This document shows positions 36,957 to 44,761 of a stretch of 64,000 nt of DNA, piece after piece; the first letter of the stretch is position 1; each line of letters begins with the position of its first letter. A program made the translations under genes and the position numbers. Source of the DNA: Actinoplanes sandaracinus. GTDB lineage: Bacteria; Actinomycetota; Actinomycetes; Mycobacteriales; Micromonosporaceae. Under the pieces are notes generated by a model, which saw nothing but the letters and a program-made list of their open reading frames with translations, was not told where the DNA came from and ran no database searches. The stretch is from positions 1 through 64,000 of the forward strand of contig NZ_JASCTH010000020.1 of the NCBI RefSeq assembly GCF_030009775.1. Reading direction: 5' to 3'.

Positions 36957-38780
36957 CTACCCGGTAATCGCCGGGCTAACCACACCGGACAGAAGCGGTG
37001 GAAGAAGTTCGCGGAGAATGTCGACACCGTCGCGGCTGAGAACCGACTCGGGGTGGAACTGGACGCCGGCGAAACCCTCGCCCCGCAGCGCGTGGACCGT
37101 GTCGTCGGCCGGGTCCACGGCCAGTTCCACCGGCCCGTGGCCGGTGACGGCCACGTCTCCGGGGGCGACCGCGGAGAAGCTGGAGTAGAAGCCGACCCGG
37201 CGGACCGTCCCGAACAGGTCGATGTCACGGGCCAGGCCCTGATAGGGCGAGTCGCGCCGGGCCAGCGACAACCCGAGCAGCGAGGCGAGGATCTGCTGGC
37301 CCAGGCAGACGGCGAAGAGTGGGCGGCCGGCCGCGAGCCGGGAGCCGAGCAGACCGTGCAACGCCGCCATCTTCGGGTCGCCGAGGTCCGAGGGGTCACC
37401 GGGGCCCGGCCCGAACACCACCAGATCAGCGTCGTCGAGTCCGGCTCGGCCGAGAGCGGCCGCGGCGGTCCAGGGCACGACCGTGACGGTCAGGCCCAGG
37501 GCTTTCAGCTGGTGGGCGAGCATCGCGGTGAAGGTGTCCTCGGCGTCGACGACCAGCGCGTGCCGGCCGGCCAGGGCCGGGACCGTCAGGGCGCCCGGCG
37601 CGCGCGAGTCGAGCCAGAATCGGGCCAGGTCGTCGTTGCGGGCGGCGAGCAGGGCCCGCACCTCCTCCGACTGTGCGGTACCCCGTACCGGCAGAGGGTG
37701 AGAGTCGACCGCGCCCAGCGCGGACAGCAGGCCGGCCGCCTTGGTGTGGGTCTCGGCGACCTCGCCCGCCGGGGTGGAGTGCCGGACCAGGGTGGCGCCG
37801 ACCGGCACGCGAAGGACGCCGTCGGGGGTGATCTCGGCGGTGCGGATCAGGATGGGCGCGTCGAGGGTCTGCCTGCCGTCGGCGTCGTGGTCGAGCAGCG
37901 CGAGGACGCCGGCGTAGTAGCGGCGGCCGCGGCGTTCGTGGCGGGCGATGACGCGGCAGGCGTTCTCGATCGGGCTGCCGGTGACGGTGGGGGCGAACAT
38001 GGTCTCCCGGAGCACCTCGCGGACGTCGAGAGAACCGCGGCCGGCCAGCAGATACTCGGTGTGGGTGAGGCGGGCCATCTCCTTCAGATAGGGGCCGGCG
38101 ACCTGGCCGCCGTGTTCGGCGACGGTCGCCATCATCTTGAGCTCCTCGTCGAGGACCATGTAGAGCTCCTCGATCTCCTTGGGGTCGCGCAGGAAGTCGA
38201 GGAGGTCCCCGGAGCCGTTGCGGAACGTGCCGCTGATCGGGTTCATCATGACGATGCCGTCGAGGACGCTGACGTGCCGTTCGGGGGTCGCCCCGACGAG
38301 GATCCGGTTGCCGGTGTCGACCAGGAACGTCCAGTAGGTGCCCTGCTCTCCGGTGAGCAGGCGGCCGAAGGCGGCACGCGCCGCGGCGAGCGGATCACCC
38401 TCGACGGCGGCCCGGTAGACGCGGTGGATCACGAAGTTGGCGCCGGCGCCGTGGCCGATCTCGTTCGCGAGCACGTCGGTGACGACCCGGCCGTACTCGT
38501 CGTCGGACAGATCGAAGCCGCCGTCACGCAGGGTCAGCGGCCCGGCCGGGAAATTCGCCAGCGGCTCGGTATGACGCGACGTCACCAGCAGGCACTCCAG
38601 CGGGGCGCCGTCGTCGACGCAGTCGAAGCCGCGTTCGGTGACCTGTCGGTAGGGGATCACCGCGAGCACGGGCGTGCCGGGGACCATCGGGATGTCGGCG
38701 AGCGTGGCGACGGTGACGACGTCCCCGGTGAGAACTTCGACGTGGTCGGCGCCGTCACGGTGCAGCAGGGCGAATGGCAT
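36957..38780 (-). CDS. trpE: Fused anthranilate synthase, components I and II (TrpE(G))
   Basis: A 607-residue fusion. The chorismate-binding TrpE part (about 1-410) contains NPISGTFRNG, VAGPYLKEMARLTHTEYLL and TVTGSPIENACRVI. The glutamine amidotransferase TrpG part (about 425-600) has the nucleophile Cys in AVCLGQQIL (about 490) and HPES near the end. It converts chorismate and glutamine to anthranilate, the first step to tryptophan. PhzE of phenazine pathways has the same layout, but the trp attenuator directly upstream marks this one as the Trp-regulated enzyme. The ATG at 38780 has AGGA upstream. It stands alone, as fused trpE(G) genes do in Streptomyces. Confidence 0.9.
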   Translation of the reverse strand: MPFALLHRDGADHVEVLTGDVVTVATLADIPMVPGTPVLAVIPYRQVTERGFDCVDDGAPLECLLVTSRHTEPLANFPAGPLTLRDGGFDLSDDEYGRVVTDVLANEIGHGAGANFVIHRVYRAAVEGDPLAAARAAFGRLLTGEQGTYWTFLVDTGNRILVGATPERHVSVLDGIVMMNPISGTFRNGSGDLLDFLRDPKEIEELYMVLDEELKMMATVAEHGGQVAGPYLKEMARLTHTEYLLAGRGSLDVREVLRETMFAPTVTGSPIENACRVIARHERRGRRYYAGVLALLDHDADGRQTLDAPILIRTAEITPDGVLRVPVGATLVRHSTPAGEVAETHTKAAGLLSALGAVDSHPLPVRGTAQSEEVRALLAARNDDLARFWLDSRAPGALTVPALAGRHALVVDAEDTFTAMLAHQLKALGLTVTVVPWTAAAALGRAGLDDADLVVFGPGPGDPSDLGDPKMAALHGLLGSRLAAGRPLFAVCLGQQILASLLGLSLARRDSPYQGLARDIDLFGTVRRVGFYSSFSAVAPGDVAVTGHGPVELAVDPADDTVHALRGEGFAGVQFHPESVLSRDGVDILRELLPPLLSGVVSPAITG

Positions 38781-38836
38781 GGGTCCTCGTTTCGGCTGGG
38801 AAGCCGCCGGGCCGAGGACCGGCCACAACGCGAAAC

Positions 38837-38904
38837 GGCCGCCTCAGCGAGGCGGCCGCGGTTGGTCAACGCGCGGAAGGTGGCCGCCTTTCAGGCGGGC
38901 CACC
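38837..38904 (-). promoter_or_regulatory. trp attenuator upstream of trpE(G)
   Basis: Read leftward, region 1 (complement of 38894-38904) overlaps the Trp codons of the leader peptide and pairs with region 2 (complement of 38879-38888). Region 2 contains GGCGGCC, which can instead pair with GGCCGCC of region 3. Region 3 (complement of 38849-38857) and region 4 (complement of 38837-38845) form a perfect 9-bp GGCCGCCTC/GAGGCGGCC terminator stem with a 3-base loop followed by GTTTCG. When Trp is scarce, a ribosome stalled at the Trp codons favours 2:3 pairing and read-through. Confidence 0.88.
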
Positions 38905-38926
38905 ACATGGTCAAACGTGCGCGCAT
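38891..38926 (-). CDS. trpL: trp leader peptide MRARLTMWWPA
   Basis: An 11-residue ORF with two adjacent Trp codons at positions 8-9, ending in TGA just inside the attenuator. There is no ribosome site, but TAAGCT lies 7 bases upstream of the ATG (complement of 38934-38939). That fits a -10 element of a leaderless transcript starting at the ATG. Too short for automatic gene finders; the tandem Trp codons and overlapping alternative stems make it convincing. Confidence 0.85.
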   Translation of the reverse strand: MRARLTMWWPA

Positions 38927-38982
38927 GGCGGAAAGCTTACGGCCGGCCCGCAGGTTGCGCCAGTACGCGTGGCGGTCGGTCT

Positions 38983-39216
38983 TCAGACGGCGAACGCCGA
39001 GCGGACCGCGTCGCGGGCCCACCGCATCCGCCCGATCGCGCAGTCGGGGTGTTCGCCGTACTCCTGGGCGACCAGTTCGGCGCAGCCGTCCTCGCCGAGC
39101 CGGCCGACCACGTCGGTCACCGTCGCCCGGATCGTCTCCGCCGTCGGCCGCCATGACCGTTGCAGGTCAGATGCGAAGAGCGCTTCGCAGCGCACGTCAT
39201 CGATCGTCGCGTTCAT
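38983..39216 (-). CDS. Small protein of unknown function
   Basis: A 77-residue acidic protein starting MNATIDDVRCEALFASDLQ with a strong GGAGG 8 bases upstream. It has three Cys and a conserved-looking centre (VVGRLGEDGCAELVAQEYGE). It resembles short conserved actinobacterial hypothetical proteins. It ends 57 bp before the trp leader peptide on the same strand, and the trp promoter appears to lie in that gap. Confidence 0.7.
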   Translation of the reverse strand: MNATIDDVRCEALFASDLQRSWRPTAETIRATVTDVVGRLGEDGCAELVAQEYGEHPDCAIGRMRWARDAVRSAFAV

Positions 39217-39401
39217 CGGTTTCCTCCCCAGCGGTGGTGGTGCCGGTGCCGGTCTGGAGATCAGCACACCGCACGCCGGCTGCAACTCCGGTCGCGCCCG
39301 GGTGCGGCACGGTTGCGGAGCACTTGGCGAAGACCACCCTCATCAGGGCTTTTATCGGTATATGGTCCGAGCACACAGTCCAACGGATCGGGGGAAGCCG
39401 C

Positions 39402-39776
39402 GTGACGACCGTCCTGGTGGCCGATGACGACGCCGACATCCGCGACCTGGTGGCGTTCAAGCTGGAGCAGGCGGGGCTGGAAGTCCTGGCGGTCGGTGAC
39501 GGTCAAGCCGCCGTGGAGACGGCACGGGCCTACCTTCCGGCGCTCGCCGTGCTGGACGTGTCGATGCCGGGGCTCTCGGGCATCGACGTGTGCCGGGCGC
39601 TGCGCGCCGAGCCCTCCACCGCGGGCATGCTGATCATCATGCTGACCGCCCGGGTGCAGGAACAGGACGTCGAAGGCGGGTTCAACGCCGGCGCCGACGA
39701 CTATGTGACCAAGCCGTTCAGCCCGCGTGAGCTGGTCTCCCGAATCCAGGCGCTGCTCACGCGGGCGCGTACCTGA
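39402..39776 (+). CDS. Single-domain response regulator
   Basis: A 124-residue stand-alone receiver domain. The acidic pocket is VADDDADIRD, the phospho-acceptor Asp is in AVLDVSMPG, and the Lys is in VTKPFSPREL. There is no output domain, so it must act through protein contacts or as a phosphate relay. It starts at a GTG. No kinase lies beside it; the NarL-type kinase 13 kb away has its own partner. It ends 2 bp from the convergent GH3 gene. Confidence 0.88.
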   Translation: MTTVLVADDDADIRDLVAFKLEQAGLEVLAVGDGQAAVETARAYLPALAVLDVSMPGLSGIDVCRALRAEPSTAGMLIIMLTARVQEQDVEGGFNAGADDYVTKPFSPRELVSRIQALLTRART

Positions 39777-39778
39777 CG

Positions 39779-41974
39779 TCAGTTCGCGGCCTCCACCATC
39801 TTGTCCAGGTCGCCGGCGTTCAGCGGGCTGCCGGGGAAGGACGCCATCCGGCTCAGTGGCAGGCTGCCGAGCATCATCAACACCTCCGGGTTGGCGGTCA
39901 TCGCCGCCGTCGGGCCGTCGGACGCGCCCGCCGCCGCGGCGAACGCCGCGCCGAGCACCTCGGCGCCGCGCGGGTCGGCCAGCCACTCGCCGACGCTGGA
40001 CTCGCGGGTCAGCGGCACCCGGGCCGGGTCGCAGGCGACGCGCACGGTCACCGAGGCGCGCACGTCTCGCGACGAGGAACCCACCTCGATCAGGTACTCG
40101 CCGCCCTCGACGATCCACCGGCCGAGCCGGGTGTCCCAGTACGCGAGATCCGCACGCTCGATGACCAGCCGCGCCTCGACCGTGTCCCCGGCGGTGACCG
40201 GCACGCTGGCGAACGCCTTCAACTCCCGCGGGGCCCGGCGCACCCGGGAACCGGGCAGGCTCACATATGCCTGCACCACCTCGCGCCCGTCCCGGCCGCC
40301 GGTGTTGGTCACCGGGACGCCGACCTCGACGCCGGCCGCGGTCGCCGTGGCCTGGACCGCGCCGTAACCGAAGGTGGTGTACGACAGGCCGAAACCGAAC
40401 GGGTACGCCACCTCCTGGCCGCGCGCGTCGAAGCCACGGTAGCCGACGTGCAGGCCCTCGCCGTACCGGACGTGGCCGTGCTCGCCGGGGAAGTCCAGGT
40501 AGGACGGGTGGTCGGCGAGCTTCACCGGGATCGTCTCGGCGAGCCGCCCGGACGGGTTGACCCGCCCGAACAGCACGTCGGCGATGGCGCTGCCGCCGGC
40601 CTGCCCGAGCAGCCAGCCCTCCAGCAGCGCCGGCACGTTCTCGTCCCAGGGCTTCGTCGCGAGGACCGCGCCGTTGGAGAGCACCACGATTGTCCTCGGG
40701 TTGACCGCCGCGACCCGCTCGATCAGCGCGAGCTGCGCGGCCGGCAGGTCGATCGACTCGCGGTCGGCGCCCTCGGTCTCGTGCACGCTGCCCACGAACA
40801 CGATCGCCACGTCCTTGCCGGCCGCGACCGCCACGGCCTCGTCCAGCAGCCTCTCGTCCGGGTCGCCCTGCGTGGTGTAGCCGGCGGCGAACGCGACCTC
40901 GGCGCCGGTCGACGCGGTGATCTCGGTGAGCGCGTCGTCGAGCCTCGTCGGGGTGATCTGCGAGCTGCCGCCGCCCTGGTAACGCGGCGTGCGCGCGAAC
41001 TCGCCGAGCACCGCGAGCGTCCGGTTCTCTCCCAGCGGCAGCAGGTCACCGTCGTTCTTCAGCAGGACGATCGCCCTGGCGGCGATCTCCCGGGCCAGCG
41101 CGTGGTGCGCCTCGGCGTCATAGCTTCCGGCGGGCCGTTCCCCGGCCTTCTCGATCATCTTGCGTACGCGCTCCGCGCTGAGCCGTAGCGTCCGCGCGTC
41201 GAGCCGTCCCGCCTCGACGGCGTCGGCGAGCGCGCGGTCGCCCGCGGCGTCCGGCCCCGGCATGGTCAGGTCGAGACCCGCGGCGACCGCCCGCACCCGG
41301 TCGACCACCGCGCCCCAGTCGGAGACGACCAGGCCCTCGAAGCCCCACTCGCCGCGCAGCACCTCGGTGAGCAGCCAGTGGTGCTCGCTCGCGTACACCC
41401 CGTTGATCTTGTTGTAGGCGCACATGACGGTCCACGGCTGGGCCCGGGTGACCACCTTCTGGAAGGCCCGCAGGTACATCTCCCGCAGCGTGCGCTCGTC
41501 GACGTCGGCGCTGATCCGCATGCGGTCGGTCTCCTGGTTGTTGACCGCGAAGTGTTTCAGCGACGCGCCGACGCCCCGGCTCTGCAGGCCGCGCACCCAC
41601 GCGGTGGCGAGCACGCCGGTCAGGATCGGGTCCTCGGAGAAGTACTCGAAGTTGCGGCCGCCGAGCGGGCTGCGCTTGAGGTTGACGCCCGGCCCGAGCA
41701 GCACCGCCACGTCCTGCGCGCGGCACTCGTCGCCGAGCGCCCGGCCCATCCGGTGCAGCAGCTCCGGGTCCCAGGTGGAGGCGCCGGCCACCGCGGGCGG
41801 GAAGCAGGTCGCCGGGACGCCGGCCAGCAGGTCGCCGCCGGACGCCTGCATGCGCACACCGTGCGGGCCGTCGGTCACGGTGACGGCGGGAATGCCCGCG
41901 GACTCGATCGCCTCGGTGCTCCAGAAGTCGCCGCCGCTGGTGATCGCTGCCTGTTCCGAGGTGCTGAGTTCCAT
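39779..41974 (-). CDS. Glycoside hydrolase family 3 beta-glucosidase
   Basis: A 731-residue GH3 enzyme with no signal peptide, so probably cytoplasmic. The catalytic nucleophile is Asp219 in GLVVSDWGA. The substrate-binding KHFAVNNQE lies at 140-148 and the acid/base Glu is expected in the second domain near VGSVHETEGADRES. A fibronectin type III-like domain ends the conserved part (GREVVQAYVSLPGS). It would hydrolyse imported beta-glucosides or xylosides. It is divergent from a TetR-family gene, with a perfect dyad just upstream of its start, so local repression is likely. Confidence 0.9.
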   Translation of the reverse strand: MELSTSEQAAITSGGDFWSTEAIESAGIPAVTVTDGPHGVRMQASGGDLLAGVPATCFPPAVAGASTWDPELLHRMGRALGDECRAQDVAVLLGPGVNLKRSPLGGRNFEYFSEDPILTGVLATAWVRGLQSRGVGASLKHFAVNNQETDRMRISADVDERTLREMYLRAFQKVVTRAQPWTVMCAYNKINGVYASEHHWLLTEVLRGEWGFEGLVVSDWGAVVDRVRAVAAGLDLTMPGPDAAGDRALADAVEAGRLDARTLRLSAERVRKMIEKAGERPAGSYDAEAHHALAREIAARAIVLLKNDGDLLPLGENRTLAVLGEFARTPRYQGGGSSQITPTRLDDALTEITASTGAEVAFAAGYTTQGDPDERLLDEAVAVAAGKDVAIVFVGSVHETEGADRESIDLPAAQLALIERVAAVNPRTIVVLSNGAVLATKPWDENVPALLEGWLLGQAGGSAIADVLFGRVNPSGRLAETIPVKLADHPSYLDFPGEHGHVRYGEGLHVGYRGFDARGQEVAYPFGFGLSYTTFGYGAVQATATAAGVEVGVPVTNTGGRDGREVVQAYVSLPGSRVRRAPRELKAFASVPVTAGDTVEARLVIERADLAYWDTRLGRWIVEGGEYLIEVGSSSRDVRASVTVRVACDPARVPLTRESSVGEWLADPRGAEVLGAAFAAAAGASDGPTAAMTANPEVLMMLGSLPLSRMASFPGSPLNAGDLDKMVEAAN

Positions 41975-41992
41975 CGGCTCCGCCTTACTGAG

Positions 41993-42005
41993 TACCTACT
42001 AGGTA
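41993..42005. promoter_or_regulatory. Candidate TetR operator
   Basis: TACCTACTAGGTA is a perfect palindrome with a single central base, 18 bp upstream of the GH3 start. A half-site AGTACCT recurs at about 42064-42070, next to the TetR start. The sequence is A/T-rich compared with its surroundings. Binding by the adjacent TetR protein is inferred. Confidence 0.6.
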
Positions 42006-42071
42006 TTAACTAGCACGAAACATAGCCAGGTCAGCGGCCGTGTGACAAGAGGTGGCTGGTAGTAAGTACCT

Positions 42072-42695
42072 GTGCAGAGTTCCCCAGCGTTCCGACGCGA
42101 ACGCGCCCGGTTACCCGCTGCCGAACGCCGTCGGCAGATCCTTGAGGTGACCACGAAACTGATCGCCGAGCGCGGCTTCTGGGGTCTGTCGATGCAGGAC
42201 GTGGCGGACGGCTGCGGCCTGACCGTCCCCGGCATGCTGCACCACGTCGGCTCCAAGGACAGCCTGCTCGTCGCCGTGCTGGAACACCGTGACGAACAGG
42301 ACGCCACATCCCTCGCCGAGCAGCTCGGCGTGCCCGTGCACCAGCTCTGGACCGAAGGGGCGCCCCGCGTCACGCTCCCGCAGATCTGCTCGGCGCTGGT
42401 CCGGCGCAACGCCGGGCAGCCCGAGATCGTCCGGCTCTTCGCCGTGCTGGAGGCCGAGTCGCTCGCCCCCGGCCACCCCGCCCACGACTACTTCCGGGCA
42501 CGCCAGCGGCGCATCCTCACCACGATGTCCGCGCTGGCGGAGGGCCACGTGCCCGACCCGCGGGCACTGGCCGGGCAGGTCGTCGCCCTGATGGACGGCC
42601 TGCAGATCCTCTGGCTGCGCGAACCCGAGACGATCGACCTGATCACCGCCTGGGAGGCGGCCGCCGGCCGGCTCTTCGCCGGCCTCTTCCGGTGA
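42072..42695 (+). CDS. TetR-family transcriptional regulator
   Basis: A 207-residue regulator. The HTH lies in residues 18-65 (SMQDVADGCGLTVPGMLHHV, then GSKDSLL); the ligand-binding C-terminal part has no clear similarity to a characterised subgroup. It starts with a GTG and has no strong ribosome site, so it may be leaderless. It faces the GH3 beta-glucosidase over a 97-bp spacer with a palindromic operator. It most likely represses that gene and itself, with a sugar as inducer; the ligand is a guess. Confidence 0.88.
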   Translation: MQSSPAFRRERARLPAAERRRQILEVTTKLIAERGFWGLSMQDVADGCGLTVPGMLHHVGSKDSLLVAVLEHRDEQDATSLAEQLGVPVHQLWTEGAPRVTLPQICSALVRRNAGQPEIVRLFAVLEAESLAPGHPAHDYFRARQRRILTTMSALAEGHVPDPRALAGQVVALMDGLQILWLREPETIDLITAWEAAAGRLFAGLFR

Positions 42696-42697
42696 GT

Positions 42698-42810
42698 CCG
42701 GGCTTTCGGGTCGCTGAGTTCTCGGGGGCGCCGGGCTTTCGGGTCGCTGAGTTCTCGGGGCGCCGGGCTTCCGGGTCGCTGAGTTCTCGGGCCGCTAGGC
42801 TTTCGGGTCG
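42698..42810. repeat. 33-bp tandem repeat running into the end of the NYN gene
   Basis: Units beginning CCGGGCTT at 42698, 42731 and 42763, plus a part copy near 42794, share TTTCGGGTCGCTGAGTTCTC. The last copy includes the stop and final codons (DDPKA) of the leftward NYN gene. Read leftward the repeats encode RELSDPKA in frame-like units, so they appear to be duplicated gene ends. Confidence 0.75.
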
Positions 42811-44036
42811 TCGGCGCCCAGCCAGGAGCGGACCTCGGCGCACTCCTCGTCGGTGAGGGCGATCGCGGCCGCGTCCGCCCGGTTGAGCACGTTGTCGGCG
42901 AACGCCGCGGCGATCTCGTCGGCGTCCGGCGGCGGCTGCCGATAGAGCGGGGCGCCACCGAAGGCGGTGCCCCGGGTCACGAACGCGATCGCCGACCGGC
43001 TCACGTCCACCCCCTGCTCGGCGAGCAGATCCCGGGCCCAGCGGGTCGCCTCGGTCAGGTTGAAGTGGTGCGACGCCGCGTAGTCCGCCAGCGCGCGATA
43101 GACCGGTGGCCACATCTCACGCGGCAGCCGCGGCAGTCCCAGCGGCGCGCTGAGCCGCACCACCGGTTCCGGGGCCGGACCGGTCGAACCCGCCGTCTCC
43201 GGCGGGCCGTGCCGGCTGTCGTCCCAGACGAAATGATTCGAGAACTTGACGTACGGAAGCCGCAGGCTCTCCAGCGCGCGGACGAAACCACCGAACCCGA
43301 ACCAGTTCGTGTCGTCCACCCCGCTGCCGAGCTGCCTGCGCAGGTCGTGGGCGAGCGACGCCAGGTTGAGCGGGCCGGGCGCCGCGGTGAACCGCCAGCT
43401 CACCAGGTCACGGAACTGCTCGTAGGAGGCCTCCGGCTCGGCCTCGCCGGGCGTGACGACCACCACCGGGTCCTCGCTGTCGACCGGCTCGCCCTGCACC
43501 AGCTCCAGCAGTTCCTGGCTGGTGATCAGCCGGTCGGCGACCGAGGTGAAAGCCAGCGCCGCGTCGGCCGGGGAGACGATCGTGGTCCGCCGGTCGGACC
43601 GTCGCAACCGCACCAGCAACGGCGTCATGTCCGAGTCGCCGGACGCGATCACGAACTCCTCGTACGGCACCGGATCGGCCAGCGCGTCCACCGCGTCGAC
43701 CACCATCCGGATGTCGGCGGCGTTCTTGGTGTGCGTCAGCCGCGGGCAGTCGATCACCTCGAAACCCGCGTTCACGAAGAACGGCCGGAAACGCGAGTAG
43801 TAAAGCCGCTGCAGGCCGCTCGCCGGATCGGGGTGCGGCACCCAGCCACCCGGGTTCATGTAGCACCGAAGGATCAACCAGCGGCGCGGACCCTCCACCG
43901 TCAGTGACGTGGTCAGCCGGGACAGCCAGGCCCCCGGCTCCTCGGCGAACTGGATCGCCACGTCGGGGTCCTGCCTGATCAGCGCGCTGAACACATTGTC
44001 GAAGTCCAGGTACAGCGCGGCACGTACGCGATCCAT
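42795..44036 (-). CDS. NYN-domain protein with OST-HTH/LOTUS-like region
   Basis: A 413-residue protein. The NYN (PIN-like RNase) fold occupies about 1-170, with metal-binding Asp residues in YLDFDNVF (11, 13), KNAADIRMVVDA and ASGDSDMTPLL. A second region at about 205-270 (SYEQFRDLVSWRF, then SLAHDLRRQLG and GFGGFVRALESL) resembles an OST-HTH/LOTUS RNA-binding domain, a common partner of NYN. Together they suggest an RNA-cleaving or RNA-binding protein. Its target is unknown. The gene's last codons lie in a tandem repeat. Confidence 0.82.
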   Translation of the reverse strand: MDRVRAALYLDFDNVFSALIRQDPDVAIQFAEEPGAWLSRLTTSLTVEGPRRWLILRCYMNPGGWVPHPDPASGLQRLYYSRFRPFFVNAGFEVIDCPRLTHTKNAADIRMVVDAVDALADPVPYEEFVIASGDSDMTPLLVRLRRSDRRTTIVSPADAALAFTSVADRLITSQELLELVQGEPVDSEDPVVVVTPGEAEPEASYEQFRDLVSWRFTAAPGPLNLASLAHDLRRQLGSGVDDTNWFGFGGFVRALESLRLPYVKFSNHFVWDDSRHGPPETAGSTGPAPEPVVRLSAPLGLPRLPREMWPPVYRALADYAASHHFNLTEATRWARDLLAEQGVDVSRSAIAFVTRGTAFGGAPLYRQPPPDADEIAAAFADNVLNRADAAAIALTDEECAEVRSWLGADDPKA

Positions 44037-44132
44037 GTCCGAAACCTACCCCGCGTCGCACATCGAGGGCGGCTGGCACGCTCCGAAACACGGTTTGCTG
44101 AGGTGACACCGCCGCCGCCGAAGGAGCCGCCG

Positions 44133-44615
44133 TTGCACCTCGCTCAGGTCCTCGATGTGATCGAGACACTGTTCCAGGCCTGTGGGCACCCGGAGATCGA
44201 GGCGGTGGAACGCTTCGGCTCGGACACCGTGCCCGGCGGCCCGTCCCCGTCCGGTGTCCGAATCCGATACGTCGACGGCGCTCTGGCGTACCTCTGGGGC
44301 GCGGTCTGGCCGTCGGAGACGGACCTGCCGACCCCGGAGACGCTGCCGCCACCGGCCGGCCGTCGCCCGGACCGTGTCGCGGTCCTCGCCGCGCTGCTGC
44401 TCGACGCGGCCCGTCCGGCCGGCTTCCGGTCCTGGCGACTCGTCGCGCTGCGTGACCTCGGCCCGTCCGACGAACGTGGCAAGGTGCCGCGCGGGCTGCG
44501 GATCGTCTGCGCCGACGGCACCTCGCTGCTGCTGCGCGCGACCGCCGCAGGCGGGCCGGAACGCGCCCCCGAGGAGGAGCCCTACCCGGACTGGCGGATC
44601 CCCGGCGGGGGCTGA
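44133..44615 (+). CDS. Hypothetical protein
   Basis: About 160 residues, soluble, mixed alpha/beta, with no recognised motif (LAQVLDVIETLFQACGHPE; GVRIRYVDGALAYLWGAVWP). The TTG at 44133 has AAGGAG 6 bases upstream and is preferred to the GTG at 44103, which lacks a ribosome site. It is divergent from the NYN gene. The 146 bp after it hold short CGTTCCTTGTCGC-type repeats and no gene. Confidence 0.65.
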   Translation: MHLAQVLDVIETLFQACGHPEIEAVERFGSDTVPGGPSPSGVRIRYVDGALAYLWGAVWPSETDLPTPETLPPPAGRRPDRVAVLAALLLDAARPAGFRSWRLVALRDLGPSDERGKVPRGLRIVCADGTSLLLRATAAGGPERAPEEEPYPDWRIPGGG

Positions 44616-44761
44616 ACCGGCACTGTCCTCGCCGCTGGACGTTCGTACCTTGTCCGTGAATGCTCTTTTTCGTTGACCCCGGCGACCGTTTCCTGTCGCG
44701 GGCGTTCGTTCCTTGTCGCCGGCGTGCGTCACCTGTCGCTTCTCGTCGCCGGGAAGCCGTT

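Noticed and set aside
36894..39776. 960-residue rightward ORF over trpE(G)
   Set aside because: Only its last 124 codons (the receiver domain) are real; the rest is antisense to trpE(G) and its attenuator.
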